Source: Microvelia longipes (lineage: Eukaryota; Arthropoda; Insecta; Hemiptera; Veliidae). Taken from it: a DNA stretch of 64,000 nucleotides. The DNA is taken from positions 22,232,211-22,296,210 of the forward strand of contig JACMZG010001863.1 of assembly GCA_018340805.1 (NCBI GenBank). The letters run 5' to 3'. Numbering within the stretch: the first letter of the stretch is position 1; each line of letters opens with the position of its first letter. The notes under the pieces are model-generated. The model was given only the letters and a program-made list of their open reading frames with translations, was not told where the DNA came from and searched no databases. The position numbers and the translations under genes were made by a program. This document shows, piece after piece, positions 1 through 56,089 of the stretch.

Positions 1-9604
<9,604 letters not shown>

Positions 9605-9683
9605 TAATTTTGTTTAAAAAATTAAAAATTTTAAGAAGTTATTAACTTTATCTATCTCTTATTTAATTAATCTGTTTATTCAA

Positions 9684-9689
9684 AATAAA
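9684..9689 (+). terminator. Poly(A) signal AATAAA of the PEPCK-like gene
   Basis: An AATAAA lies 80 bases after the TGA at 9602-9604, in an AT-rich tail. It is the first canonical signal downstream of the stop. Its use is inferred. Confidence 0.5.
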
Positions 9690-10700
9690 TTTGTAACTCT
9701 TCTTTTTTTATTTTTTAGTGAATTTTCATAATTTTTACAAATGTTTATTATATTATGATAAATTAATTTACACCCAAAATACTTAGGGAGGAATATTGGA
9801 ATTTTACCTAAATTTAAGCAAAAATTGAACTGCATCTCAAAACTTAATAGAATACACTTCACCATTTGGAAAAAATCAGTTACTGGATACATGGGAAATT
9901 TTCCTCACCACTCATCCTTCCTACTTCGGACTCCAGATTATTACTGACTAACTCTCTGTAATGTTTATTGTATTCAGTAAATAGACTATATACAGTAACA
10001 ATAGATAAATTAAAAATCATTCAACTGAAAAAAGATTTTTATTTATCAAGCATAAATAGGTTTTAACCAAATTAAGGCCATTAGGGCTGGAAAGAGTAAA
10101 GAATAATGGTAAAACTCTGTTAATAGCCTTATGTGGATTTTTATTTCATCTCAAGCCAATGATGACAAGTTATTGTTATTAGATGAAGTATCATTTCGTG
10201 GATACTGGATAACTGTTAAATTTATCATAATCAGCGGCGGACTGACCAGGGGGGGGGGGTCTGCCCCTCCTCGGCCCCTTTGGTCTTCTGGGCCCTCAAT
10301 GTTGTTTTTATAATTAAAATAATTTGTTTGCAAATGTTTTTTATTCATGATTTATTTCTATTGATTTTTTTATAAACTTGCTAAAAAATAAATAACTATA
10401 ACAACTGGGGCCCTAAATAAAGGGGGAGTTCATTCAAGGGGAATATAGACATTCTTATTAGTTGTTTGATGTTTAGGTTCATTTAAGGAGGGTGGGAAGG
10501 TCTGAGTAGACCTGGAGGTCTGACAAAACAAGTTTCATTGTTCCATCTGCATGGCATTGTATTTATTTACTCCTATTGATAGCACCAATTTATGAAGTGG
10601 TGTTTCTTAAAGTAAAGATGATATTCACTTAATTATTGAACGACATGAAATATCAAAGGTCACTGCTTTGCATGAAGCTTGTTCATTGGAGCTACAAGAT
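9690..10700. other. Intergenic, no supported gene
   Basis: AT-rich sequence with a G-run at 10250-10260 and a short match to the SINE-like body seen at 27.0 and 43.4 kb (around 9885-9945). The ORFs here have no recognisable protein character. Confidence 0.6.
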
Positions 10701-10729
10701 CTTCAAAGCTTGTAGTATGATAAATAAAA

Positions 10730-11735
10730 CCACTTTCAATGAAATTGGACTTGTAGCCAAAGGTTTTACCCAAAAATACGGGATAGATTACGATGAAACC
10801 TTTGCACCGGTAGTTTGTCATAGCTCTATAAGATAATTATTAGCCCTTGCTGTCGAACGGGGTTCTCATTTAGAGGAAATGGACATTACAACAGCATTTT
10901 TAAATGGTGAATTAGATAATGATATAACTATATAATGGGACAACCGGAACATTTTTCAATTAATGATGGTAATGTCTGCAAGCTGAAAAAGGCTATTTAT
11001 GGTTTTAAAACCAGCCAACAAATAAATTAATAAATAAATAAACAATATCCATACTATCATTTAATAATTAAAATCCAATAAAATAATTGAAAATAATAAA
11101 ATATTTATCAAGTGTTCAAACATAAACACCAAGAAGAAATAACAAAATTTTTGAACAACTATAAATAAATTATATATTACATGGCTGTATGGTCCAAGTC
11201 AACCAATGCCAAAAAAAAAAAAAAAAAAAAAAAAAAGCCAGCAGACAATGGTATATGTATTAATTTAAACCAAGTCCTTTTGTCTCTTAAAATTTAACAA
11301 ATCAGAGAGTGAAAATTGTGTTTACATATTATTAAATACAGAAAATCAAACATTGATACTAGCTGTTTACGTAGATGATATTATTAGCTTGTGCAGATCA
11401 AAATTTAATTAAAAAAGTTAAATCTGACCTAGCAAAAATATTTTAAATTAAAGATTTAGGCAAACTTAATCATATTCTAGGCATTGAAGTTATAACAAAT
11501 ATTGGCTTAATATTTTTTACAGAGTAAAAATACATAAAAGAGTTAGTTTCAAAATATAATATGTCAGATGCTAAACCAGTATACACACCATTAGAAAGAA
11601 ACATTAAAAAAAATTTGAATCTCCTAGTACAAAAGAAGGGGAAGACTTTGATCCAAATCAACAATTGATTGGTTCTCTTCTGTACGTGGCAACTTACATC
11701 TGACTAGACTTAGCTTATTGAGCTTGTTGAGTCTG
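10730..11735 (+). mobile_element. Degenerate Ty1/Copia retrotransposon fragment (RT region)
   Basis: Translation in shifting frames gives LVAKGFTQKYGIDYDETFAP, then LLALAVERGSHLEEMDITTA, FLNGELD, KLKKAIYGF, later YVDDIIxAC, DLGKLNHILGIEV, KYIKELVSKYNMSDAKP and QLIGSLLYVAT. This order is that of the Copia RVT_2 reverse transcriptase. Stops (for example after LIFFTE) and frameshifts make it non-functional. No LTRs, integrase or gag were recognised. A poly(A)-tailed insert interrupts it at about 11017-11236. Confidence 0.85.
11017..11236 (+). mobile_element. Poly(A)-tailed insert nested in the Copia RT
   Basis: The Copia frame breaks off at a CCAGC before 11017 and resumes with gCCAGC after a run of more than 20 A ending at about 11236. 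The CCAGC on both sides fits a short target-site duplication. The insert is AT-rich with no coding capacity and begins with AAATAAAT repeats. It looks like a retroposed sequence or short SINE, and its source is unknown. Confidence 0.55.
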
Positions 11736-11754
11736 TATATTTCAAAGCCAAAAA

Positions 11755-12330
11755 TTGAATGTTAAAAGGCATCAGAAAAATCCAAAAGTCCTCAAACGTC
11801 AAAATCCATTCATTAGTAAAGAATGCAGGTGGGCCAATTTTATAAAAGTAGCGTTCACTAGCTTAGTTTCTAGCTTCGTGTTTAGCATAATAATGTCGAA
11901 TTTTAGATTTTATCAGGTAGGACTACACACGGACATAAGACAAATTCAAAAAGTCCCCACATATCAAAATGTGTTCAGTTGTTTAGGCTGTAGCGCGTAA
12001 ACATATAGAACTATCGTTCGCTAGCTTAGTTTTTCGCTCCATGTTTAGCGCAGAAATGTCGAAGTTAATATTTTATTAAGTGGGAATGCACAGGGGCATA
12101 AGAAGTATCTAAAAAGTCCTCACACATCAAAATCTGTTCAGTAGTTTGGGCAGAAGGCGCTTCAACGTATAAACCTATCGTTCGCTAAATTAGTTTTTCG
12201 CTCTGCGTTCAGCGTACGAATGTCGAATTTGATATGTTATTAGGTAGGAATGCACACGAGCATAAGACGAATCCAAAAAGTTCTCATACGTCAAAATCTG
12301 TTCAGTTGTTTAGGCTGCAGGTGCGTCATC
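11755..12330 (+). repeat. Tandem repeat, ~164 bp unit, about 3.5 imperfect copies
   Basis: The motif GTTCRCTAG/CTAA..TTAGTTT recurs at 11853, 12016 and 12180 (163 and 164 bp apart). Each is followed by AATGTCGAA, then GGTAGGAATGCACAC and TCAAAATCTGTTCAGT. Divergence between copies is moderate. It directly follows the Copia relic, and no coding function is seen. Confidence 0.85.
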
Positions 12331-12734
12331 AAAAAGTGCAGGAAGAATAAGAATAAAAGTCGCCAAAAATGCCATTTTCAAACCTCTTTTTCTTAATTTC
12401 TGCGAGTGTGTGAATTTCTGCTTTAATCTGTGTATGTATGTTTTACAAAAAATTAAAAAATGTTTGTTTTGTTAAAAAAAGAAAAACAAAGCTCTTAAAG
12501 TACAAATCAAAACAAGTTTTTTTAAAATAGACTTAAAGAAAAACAAAGGAAATTGGCTAAAACAAAATAACAAATATTATTGAACTAAACTAAACAAAAT
12601 ACGAGTATGTATGGCGGACATTTTAGTTTTTATTTTGCTAATAATAAAACCACAAAGTTAATATGTCGAACTAATAAAACAAATTTAATTTTTTAAGACA
12701 AATGTTACCTTTAAGCTCTAAATCATTATAAATA

Positions 12735-12763
12735 ATGAGAGCTAATTTTATATTAGCTCTCAT
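12735..12763. repeat. Perfect 12-bp inverted repeat (hairpin)
   Basis: ATGAGAGCTAAT and ATTAGCTCTCAT flank a 5-base AT loop. It may be part of a small MITE. No gene is nearby. Confidence 0.7.
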
Positions 12764-13962
12764 CATAATATATAAATTAATATATTATTTTTATAAAATT
12801 AAAATTTAAATTAATTTTATAATAAAATGCTTTTCCTTGCCTGAACCACATATGTTAATTAATTTTTGCAACAACCCTGCTCAGCTAGGGGGGGGGGCGC
12901 CCCCCCTGGCTACGCCCATGAAGTGTTCCAATGAGGTTACACAGAGCCCATGCGAGAAGCTTAAAAAGATGTTTCTGGCCTTTCAATGTATTGAGATGGC
13001 TATGCCCCCTCTAGTAATATATGTCTTTGCTCGCGGAAGTTGTACTTTGTTGTAAGAAGTTTTATAGAATTATTGGAGCCACGCGATGCGTAGTATCGCG
13101 TGTTAAAAACATTTCATTTGTTTTTAGCAAGTTTTCAAAGAAAAATTAGTTTTTTAAATCATTAAAAAACTCATTTTTAATTAATTTTTATTAATATGAT
13201 TAATAATAATTAATTATGATTAAAATATGAGTAAAAAAATTAATAATATCTATTTTAAGTCTTGTAATGTTAACAGTTGGCAACGCTGATATTCAGTTAA
13301 TGCGTCATATTTTATCGAATGTTCTCTTTTTTGTTTTTTGCTGACTTGTTTTAAAGATTTTACGTACTTTTTACACGGTGTGATCTAAATTTAGGTAAAT
13401 GTGTGTTTTATTTAGATATTTAATTGAAATAAATTACGTTTAATATTTCACCTTTGCAAAAAGTAATATACATATTGCTTCATGCAAAAGAAGCCAAGAA
13501 AGTGAGAAACTGTTTGATTGCAGCCATCTTGGAAAACTTTAGCATCGTAATTGCGTTCAATTCACATTTTATCTAATGTTTTTCTGTAAGTTATTACCGA
13601 AATCGTTGTAATGAATTACGGTTATTAAAAGAAAAGTAGGCAACGAATACGAATAAGCATGTAAATTAATGTTTTGCTTCAATTTAAAGCTGGTCTAGCT
13701 TCAAATTGAAATTGACAGCGTTGAGTTGGAAAATATTATAGCAGGTGCGTTAACCTAAAAGTTATTTGTTTATATAATTTTATAAGTCTTTAGACCGGTT
13801 TTAGCTCATAACATACAAATAATAGAATCTGATTGTTTAAATATATTTTGTCATTAGCATAAATTTTACAACGTACACCCGAGGTACGGATTATAAATTT
13901 TGAATTTGTCTTCTCTATCTCCTTAAAGGAGGAGGACGCATTCAATAATCAAAAGCCTTACA

Positions 13963-14160
13963 ACTTTTTACTTTTCCTCATTTATACCGTAGGTCTATAG
14001 GAAAAGTATTGTGTTTGCAAAATAATCCCGTCATTGGAATTATCCGTTACAGATGTATTAAAGGCTTCCTAAGTGGTTTCACAAACTTATCTATCTGTAT
14101 GTTTGGGTGTGTGTATCTGTCATCATCGTATCTCTCAGTGTAATTATGCTGAAGTGTTAA
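13963..14160 (-). repeat. AGGAAAAGT-hairpin repeat family, copy in opposite orientation to most
   Basis: It begins with the near-palindrome CTTTTCCTCATTTATACCGT..GGAAAAGT and continues through AATCCCG, a TGTGTGT run and CATCGTATCTCTC. This is the reverse complement of the copies at 27.5, 31.1, 35.5, 43.8, 58.9 and 59.5 kb. Confidence 0.75.
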
Positions 14161-16589
14161 AACTTACAACAAAAATCAATCTCTAACTAACCAATGGTGT
14201 AGTTGTGCTATTTCGAAAATAATTTTTTATGACTTTATAAAAACCCCAATAATGACTCAGCAAAAATTAATAAAACGCGAAAAAATGTTGCTATCATTTT
14301 GATATTTGGCACGCATGTAGCCATGTACAAGACTAACATATATGCCAAGTTTCATCTAATTATCAGCATTAGTTCAATTTTTATCAAATGACCTGTGTAC
14401 GTTTTTTAAAAAAATTGTAAAAAAATCGTAAAATAGTCCAATTTAATTTAAATTTAGTATAAGTCGACGTTTCAGCCCCAACTTATACAAATAAACTCAT
14501 TTTATCTTTGAAAATTTGCTAGAATCCAAACAAAATTGTTTACCATGTGAATGAGGTGAGAGTTTTTTGTACAACGTACATCTCAAATGACTGTTACAAT
14601 ATCAATGAAATTGAGCTTAAAAATCAAGTCATATAAGAGGAGAAAAGATTAGAATTTAGGGTTTATCCCTTACGACGTATCAAAGTAGCGTCATTTTAAA
14701 CTTTTTACAAAATATATACATTATCAATAAGAAATTACAAACAAGTATTTGTTTAATAAAAAGAGTTTCTAAGGATGTTTTAAAGTTTTTTTAAATAGAA
14801 CGAAACCTCTTCCACATTCGTATAACTAGCACAGTTCTCAAGATATATGAATGGATGTACTAATGTTTTGTATACACTTTACAGTTCAAACGTCTGATCT
14901 ATTTTATTTAACTAAGCTCATATATCAAGTTCTTGAAGTAAAATAATAAGATTTTGCGGTTGATCCAAAAACACTATTTCTTATATTTAACATTACTTAA
15001 ATTTTAATATGTATGTATTAAATATGCCGGTGGTCACAAGCCTATGCGATGATCGGTTCGAGTTAAAGATTGTCCACCCTAAATTAGCCTAGCAACATTT
15101 TAGACGTTCACAGAACAATTGATTTTGTAGTCACTGTAAGAAAACTAAATAGTAGTGACAATATGTGGTCACTAGATTGCTTTACTATTCGTTATGTTAA
15201 GAGCCTCTGACAATATACTTTCCTATATTATTGAAACGCAATACTATGGCGGGTTTAATATAACTAGTAGACTTGAAGGACACCTAGAGTCATTCAGTCA
15301 AGCCTATTGGGTAGGGGGCATAAAGCCAAGATTCCAACAATTTTCGATATTAAAAGTATTGGAGAACCCTGTAAAGTTTTTTACTCGTAATGTCTATTGT
15401 GTTTAATCCCTATATTATTTCATGTTACTATGTTTTTAGGATTTTGACTTTTGTCACTTAAAACGTTGTTCTTCTGTCAACGATTTAAGTGAAACGCTGA
15501 TAAATTAAGTCCAACGTTAACTTATTTTTTACGTTCAATATTCGCATCACCCCCTATTTTATTTTTTATTTAAGTATCACGATTAATATTTTTATCGTTA
15601 AAAAACAAGTAACTAAAGTACACAAAACGACAAAAATGTTTGTAAAACTCCTTAAATAGGTTAGACATCGCAGTTCTCTCTATGTTGGTGCTATAAACAT
15701 ACACTCGTATGAAGAATTTTGTTGTACTGAGTGGTTGAGCATTATGTGAATTTCAACTATAATTTCATAGTTGTAATGAAATTTTTTGATAAATGAAACT
15801 TTTAACAAAATAAAACATTATAGTCGATCTTGGATTATTTTGTATGTATTTGGTGATTTTGCTACCCCTTCTAAAAGTCTAAGCAACAGGTACAAACTGA
15901 TTGCTTAAATAAAACTTTAGCATTTTAAAAACATCCTAAACTACATGAATGAATGTTGTTGTAAATGTCCATCCTTTAATTCAGCGCCCTGGTTACGCGG
16001 CCTAGTACACCAACAGGCACCCCAGGCTATTGTTAAATACATATATTACAATTCTCTGTTATAGATTTTGCGGTGCAGAATATTGTAGTTCTGTGGAAAG
16101 GATTTCACAACATAAATATAGCGTTATTACTTAGTTGCCTTACGTAGACAGGCTTAAGTGAGACTGGAGAAAGAGAACACTACAAGCTGGCGACGTCGAG
16201 GATGATGCTGGACCCTGCTAAATTTTAAGGTACTACTATATAATAATATGTCGCTAAATATCTATTGACTTAATTAATTACAATGAGTTGAAGAAGTCCC
16301 TATTGTTAAAAATTATTTGATTAAATAGTAGAGCTATAAAATACAACAAATGTACTACCTTTCATCTCATTGTCAGCACTTTTAATCAAATGGAATGTAA
16401 AAAATTTTACTTTTCCTCATTTATACCGTAGGTATATAGGAAAAGTATTGTGGCTCTATTGACTTGTTAATACTTGTTTGGCCAGTTAGGGCTAGTTTGT
16501 TAGCTTAGTTTGGCTTAAAAGGGGCAAAACCTACATTTTAAGTGGCCCAATAGGGGAGGGGGGTGTCCTATATTAATTAAATGATTCTA

Positions 16590-17115
16590 TGTTTAATCTC
16601 TAAGGCTCTTTTGTACTGCTTTAGGGCCCAGATCAAGTATGTTAAGGGTCCCTTGTGGCCCTAGTATTCTGTAAAGGTCTACGTATATAGAATAGGGGTG
16701 TTAAACGTTGTAGATTTAGGAAGCAAAGTGCTTGACAAACATTAATCTCTAAGGCCCTTTTTTTGCTGCTTTAGAGCCCTAATCAAGTATTTTAAGTGCC
16801 GTCATTGGCTCTAGTCTTTGTATAGGGCCCTTAAACGTCTAGGTATAATGATTAAGGGCTACAAAGATCTAAAATTTAGAATCTATTTTTAAATTACTTA
16901 ACAAAATATCTAGAGCCCTATTATGCTGATTTAGGGCCCTGATCGAGTATACTATGGCCCTCTTTGGCCCTAATCTTCCGTATGGGACCCTTAAGAGTCT
17001 AAGTAAAATAAATAGGGACCTTAAAGACCTTAGTTGTAGGTAGTAATAACAAATTGAGAATATTTTTAAGTACTTTAAAAACATTTGTTTCCAGAAGCTC
17101 TTTAAGCCCTATCTT
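16590..17115 (+). repeat. Tandem repeat, ~150-165 bp unit, about 3.3 copies
   Basis: Units start at about 16597, 16747 and 16909 with CTCTAAGGCYC.TTTT..TGCTTTAGGGCCC.GATC.AGTAT, continue with ggcccta...cccttaaacgtctaggta, and a partial unit follows at 17092. The repeated blocks are richer in GGGCC than the surroundings. No ORF runs across the units. Confidence 0.8.
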
Positions 17116-18045
17116 AATATTTAATATGTTATTAATTTTTTGTTTCTTTAATTAACTGGCTATTAATGGTTATGACTTCTAATGGCTAATGAATTAAAAT
17201 TTTCGATTTCAGGCAGGATGTTCGCCGGTAGTTAAAAGGTAGGTGAGGACCCTTGGTTATTTTAATTAATTAATTTAGTTTATATTGGTGATGGTGATGG
17301 TGGTGGATATCAAGGGTCTTCAAATAGGGAAAACATCTCACCGGTAGGATACCAAGTTAGAAATTTCATTATTAGCTAAAATTAAGATCTAATTAAACTG
17401 ACTTTGTCCTATATATTTATTATGTTATATTAGGTTTAAATAATTTGAGGCGATTTTCATTATTATAATTTTTGTGTTAATAAGGCGTCTATTTATTAAC
17501 TATTTCTTACAACTAATACATTTCTTATGTCTTTGTTTTTGAGTCCTACTACCTTCATTATGGAATTCATAAATTCTGCGTCTTTTTGAGACCTCTGCAA
17601 TAAATATGAAGTATGGCGAAAAGAAGACTGACTAAGGCATACTTACTTCTGGCGATGGACTGGATGATCCAAGGGAAATAATGGTTCGTACTAACTAAGA
17701 ATAAAATAAAAGTCTATATTTTTGCTTTTTGTATTTAGTTAATTTATTGGATTAAGGGTGAATCGGAGTGTTCCGAAAAATCAGGGGCTAAAGTCCCGAA
17801 GTTTGTATAGAACGCAGTTTCATAATAATTTACCTGGATAATCTATTGCCTGTAATCTATCTATCTACCCAGATGTTCGCTAGGAAACTTTAAAACACTA
17901 AATTTAAAATATATAATATGTATAATATATATAAATGTAGACATTTCAGTTCTATATTCGACTATTAATAGTAAAGTGGGTACCAGTGGCTATTTGTAAG
18001 TAATAAAGAAATTAATAAACTGCGTAGGCTTCCGCGGTTATTGAC

Positions 18046-18306
18046 ATGAAGATTTAGGTCTTCCGGTGGTGACCGTGTCAATGTAGACAAAGAATCCGAC
18101 GTTTCGCTTCCACTGTGGGAGGCATCTTCAGGGATGTAGGACATCATGGATAGAAACACAATGCTCTACAAAACTGAACTGAGTTCAGCATTGTGTTTCT
18201 ATTCATGATGTCCTACATCCCTGAAGATGCCTCCCACAGTGGAAGCGAAACGTCGGATTCTTCATCTACGTTGACGCGGTCACAACCGGAAGACCTAAAT
18301 CTTCAT
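18046..18306. mobile_element. Inverted pair of Penelope-like termini with hammerhead-like core
   Basis: Arms 18046-18165 and 18187-18306 are near-perfect inverted copies around a ~21-base loop. Each arm carries the series CTGAAGA - stem - GAAAC - GTC. On the + strand this is CTGAAGA at 18221-18227, GAAA at 18247-18250 and CGTC at 18251-18254, with ATCC (18217-18220) able to pair with GGAT (18255-18258). Hammerhead-type motifs are known in Penelope-like retroelement termini. A direct repeat AATAAAGAAATTRATAAA flanks the pair at about 18001 and 18307. Confidence 0.6.
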
Positions 18307-18448
18307 AATAAAGAAATTGATAAATGTTCGGCTGTCATTTTCAAATTTTCTCGGTTACAACCAGGATAATACATAATTATAAGGTGATTCAATTCGATGT
18401 AAACAAACTAAACGCAATCAGAGTTTATAACCTGAGTTTTTATTAAAG

Positions 18449-18730
18449 ATGTGTGATGACGCTGCAGGAATCGGTTTCATAGGTGAGTTTCATTGAAAAT
18501 TCTCTATACTGATTTCTGCAATAACATCAACGCCATACTATAACCATCTCTTTCCAGGTCTGGCTTATGGGTTCAAACAGGTGTTTGTTAAAATGCACAA
18601 AAGTCAACAAATTATTAATACATTACATTTTATTTTAAGTTTCATAATTAATATAATTATTATAAACTTTTTTCTAATGATTTGTATTCTTCTAATTCTC
18701 GAAGTACCTATTGTAAAAAATCATTCTTAA
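18449..18730 (+). CDS. Possible small two-exon gene, 68 aa, unknown function
   Basis: Exon 1 (18449-18482, starting MCDDAAGIGFI) ends in a strong GTGAGT donor. A 75-base intron with a pyrimidine tract and TTTCCAG acceptor leads to exon 2 (18558-18730), GLAYGFKQVFVK and then a very hydrophobic, AT-driven tail to TAA. An in-frame TAA lies upstream of the ATG. I do not recognise the protein. Its 3' end overlaps the poly(A) region of ninaC on the other strand, so the two could be convergent transcripts. The hydrophobic tail may only reflect base composition, or a further intron may begin after the second exon. Confidence 0.22.
18629..18634 (-). terminator. Poly(A) signal AATAAA for the long ninaC transcript
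   Basis: AATAAA on the - strand lies 110 bases beyond the TAA of the long isoform (18744-18746). It is well placed, but use is inferred. Confidence 0.5.
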
Positions 18731-18743
18731 AATTGAACTGATT

Positions 18744-53972
<35,229 letters not shown>

Positions 53973-54132
53973 CTTCTTCTTTACAACCTAAATTGTTATG
54001 ATGCCTTGTATCAAAATATTATTTATGTGTATTAATGTATATTTGTATATTAGATTACAAAAGTTACTTTATTTTCCTTTATCCAAATAAACTTTGGATT
54101 TATATTTCAAATATTTTTAGTATACATAATAA

Positions 54133-54236
54133 TAGCCCACGAGTCAGACCTGTATAAACGTGACTCATTTTGTAATGCTTTAAAGCAATTTTTTAAAAAT
54201 ATACTTCAAATGATAAAGAAAATAACATAGTCTGCC
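54133..54236 (+). mobile_element. TAGTCCA-family element truncated by the assembly gap
   Basis: AGCCCACGAGTCAGACCTGT, GTGACTCATTTTGTAATGCT and CATAGTCTGCC match the family and run into the Ns. Confidence 0.65.
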
Positions 54237-54583
54237 NNNNNNNNNNNNNNNNNNNNNNNNNNNNNNNNNNNNNNNNNNNNNNNNNNNNNNNNNNNNNNNN
54301 NNNNNNNNNNNNNNNNNNNNNNNNNNNNNNNNNNNNNNNNNNNNNNNNNNNNNNNNNNNNNNNNNNNNNNNNNNNNNNNNNNNNNNNNNNNNNNNNNNNN
54401 NNNNNNNNNNNNNNNNNNNNNNNNNNNNNNNNNNNNNNNNNNNNNNNNNNNNNNNNNNNNNNNNNNNNNNNNNNNNNNNNNNNNNNNNNNNNNNNNNNNN
54501 NNNNNNNNNNNNNNNNNNNNNNNNNNNNNNNNNNNNNNNNNNNNNNNNNNNNNNNNNNNNNNNNNNNNNNNNNNNNNNNNNNN
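54237..54583. other. Assembly gap (347 N)
   Basis: A run of N. No content can be stated. Repeats on both sides probably caused it, and translations that cross it are meaningless. Confidence 1.
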
Positions 54584-54679
54584 CACCCACACCACACACA
54601 AAAAATACTGTGAGATTGTAGTCATCCTCGTCTCGGTGTACGGCTGAATGTATCGTCATACTGGTTACGTCCTATAATT

Positions 54680-54717
<38 letters not shown>

Positions 54718-54980
54718 TATAATAATATATATACTATATATTTACCAGAATTTAAGATAGGAAAACATAAGGGAAAAATACTTACATAAAATTGTAACGT
54801 TTCGAACTATGTTCGTTCGTCTGACAGAGAGGGACTGGAGTTATATATATATTATATATATTATATATATATTATATATAATATAACGTATATTATTATC
54901 TATATACAGTATATACTTCTATAATAATATAATACTATAGCTTATAGTGATTATAAGTTTATATATGCACTTATATTATA

Positions 54981-55989
54981 TACAGGGGTGGAACAATTCA
55001 CTTAAAACCAACATTAAACCATTTTAAATCATGGTGTGAACACGTGGTCCTAGAACTAACGAAAATGAGTCTCTACCCCTAGTAAAGTCGGACCACCCTG
55101 AGTTCAAATTCACCAAAATATTTTCGGTTAATTTAATTCGCCCCAATATGTGTAATTTAATTATACTTTTCGTTTTATTGGCAATTTAAATTATAAGATC
55201 AAAATTGGACGATATACCATGATTTAGACTATTTAGAAACTACATTATATCCTAAGAAATTGATACCAATATCACAAATCCGGTAATTTTTTACCGAGCT
55301 ATCGGTATCATTGTGCTTTTAGTACTGTCACAATGATAGGGTTATTACTTGTATGGTCGATCGATAGCTCGTTAAAAAAATTACCGGATTTTTGTGATAT
55401 GGTGTCAATTCTTGGATATAATGTTTGTTTCTAAAATTAGTTATATCCATGGTATAGTTCCAATTTGTACATTTTTAAAGTTACCAATAAAAAAACGAAA
55501 AAGTGCCTAATTAATGATTACCACATTTGGGTGATAATTACCAAAAACTTTTTGGTGAATTTGAACCAGGGGTCGACTTACTAGGGTAGAGACCATTTTT
55601 GTAAGTCTAGGACCATGCTTTAACTATTTTTTAGGCTGGCGCATTTTTGTTGTCCAAAAATGCCGGTAATAATTTATGTTTTGTATGTCGATTGATAGCA
55701 CGGTGAAAATTTACCGGAATTTTGTGATATTGGTATCAAATTTTTAGGATATAATGTAGTTCTTAATTAGTCTATATCATGGTATGGTCCAATTTGACTT
55801 TTAAATTACCAATAAAAACGAAATGCTAATTAAATTACCACATTGGTAATAATTACCAAAATTTTTGGTGAATTTGAACTCAGGGGGGTCGACTTACTAG
55901 GGTAGAGACCATTTTCGTTATAGTCTAGGACATGGTTCACCATGATTTTAATGGTTTAATGTGGTTTAAGTGAATTGTTCCACCCTGTA
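54981..55989. mobile_element. Foldback element with one duplicated arm
   Basis: The ends TACAGGGGTGGAACAATTCA and TGAATTGTTCCACCCTGTA are inverted and TA-flanked, as in mariner-type elements. The left arm runs to about 55290. Two successive right-arm versions follow (55335-55625 and about 55665-55989), both containing TACCGGA.TTTTGTGATAT, GGATATAATGT, GTCGACTTACTAGGGTAGAG and GACCATTTT. No transposase was seen. Confidence 0.8.
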
Positions 55990-56005
55990 TATATATATAT
56001 ATATA

Positions 56006-56037
<32 letters not shown>

Positions 56038-56085
56038 ATATATATATATATATATAAATATATAGTATATATATATATATATAGT
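55985..56085. repeat. (TA)n microsatellite
   Basis: An interrupted TA run directly abuts the foldback end. Another occurs at 54678-54740 on the other side. Confidence 0.9.
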
Positions 56086-56089
56086 GGTT

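Larger units (their letters stand above)
12340..16590. other. Gene-poor repeat-rich stretch
   Basis: No conserved protein was recognised. Contents: a G-run/C-run palindrome at 12888-12907 next to ggctacgcc (typical of degraded transposon ends), and two segments of the AGGAAAAGT-hairpin repeat family at 13963-14160 and 16405-16452. The rest is AT-rich sequence. Confidence 0.6.

Noticed and set aside
12888..12912. G-run/C-run palindrome as a quadruplex or regulatory element
   Set aside because: A single homopolymer run joined to a ggctacgcc motif typical of worn transposon ends; similar runs occur at 10.25 and 41.06 kb.
54180..54659. Long reading frames across 54.2-54.6 kb on the - strand
   Set aside because: They consist almost wholly of the N gap and carry no information.
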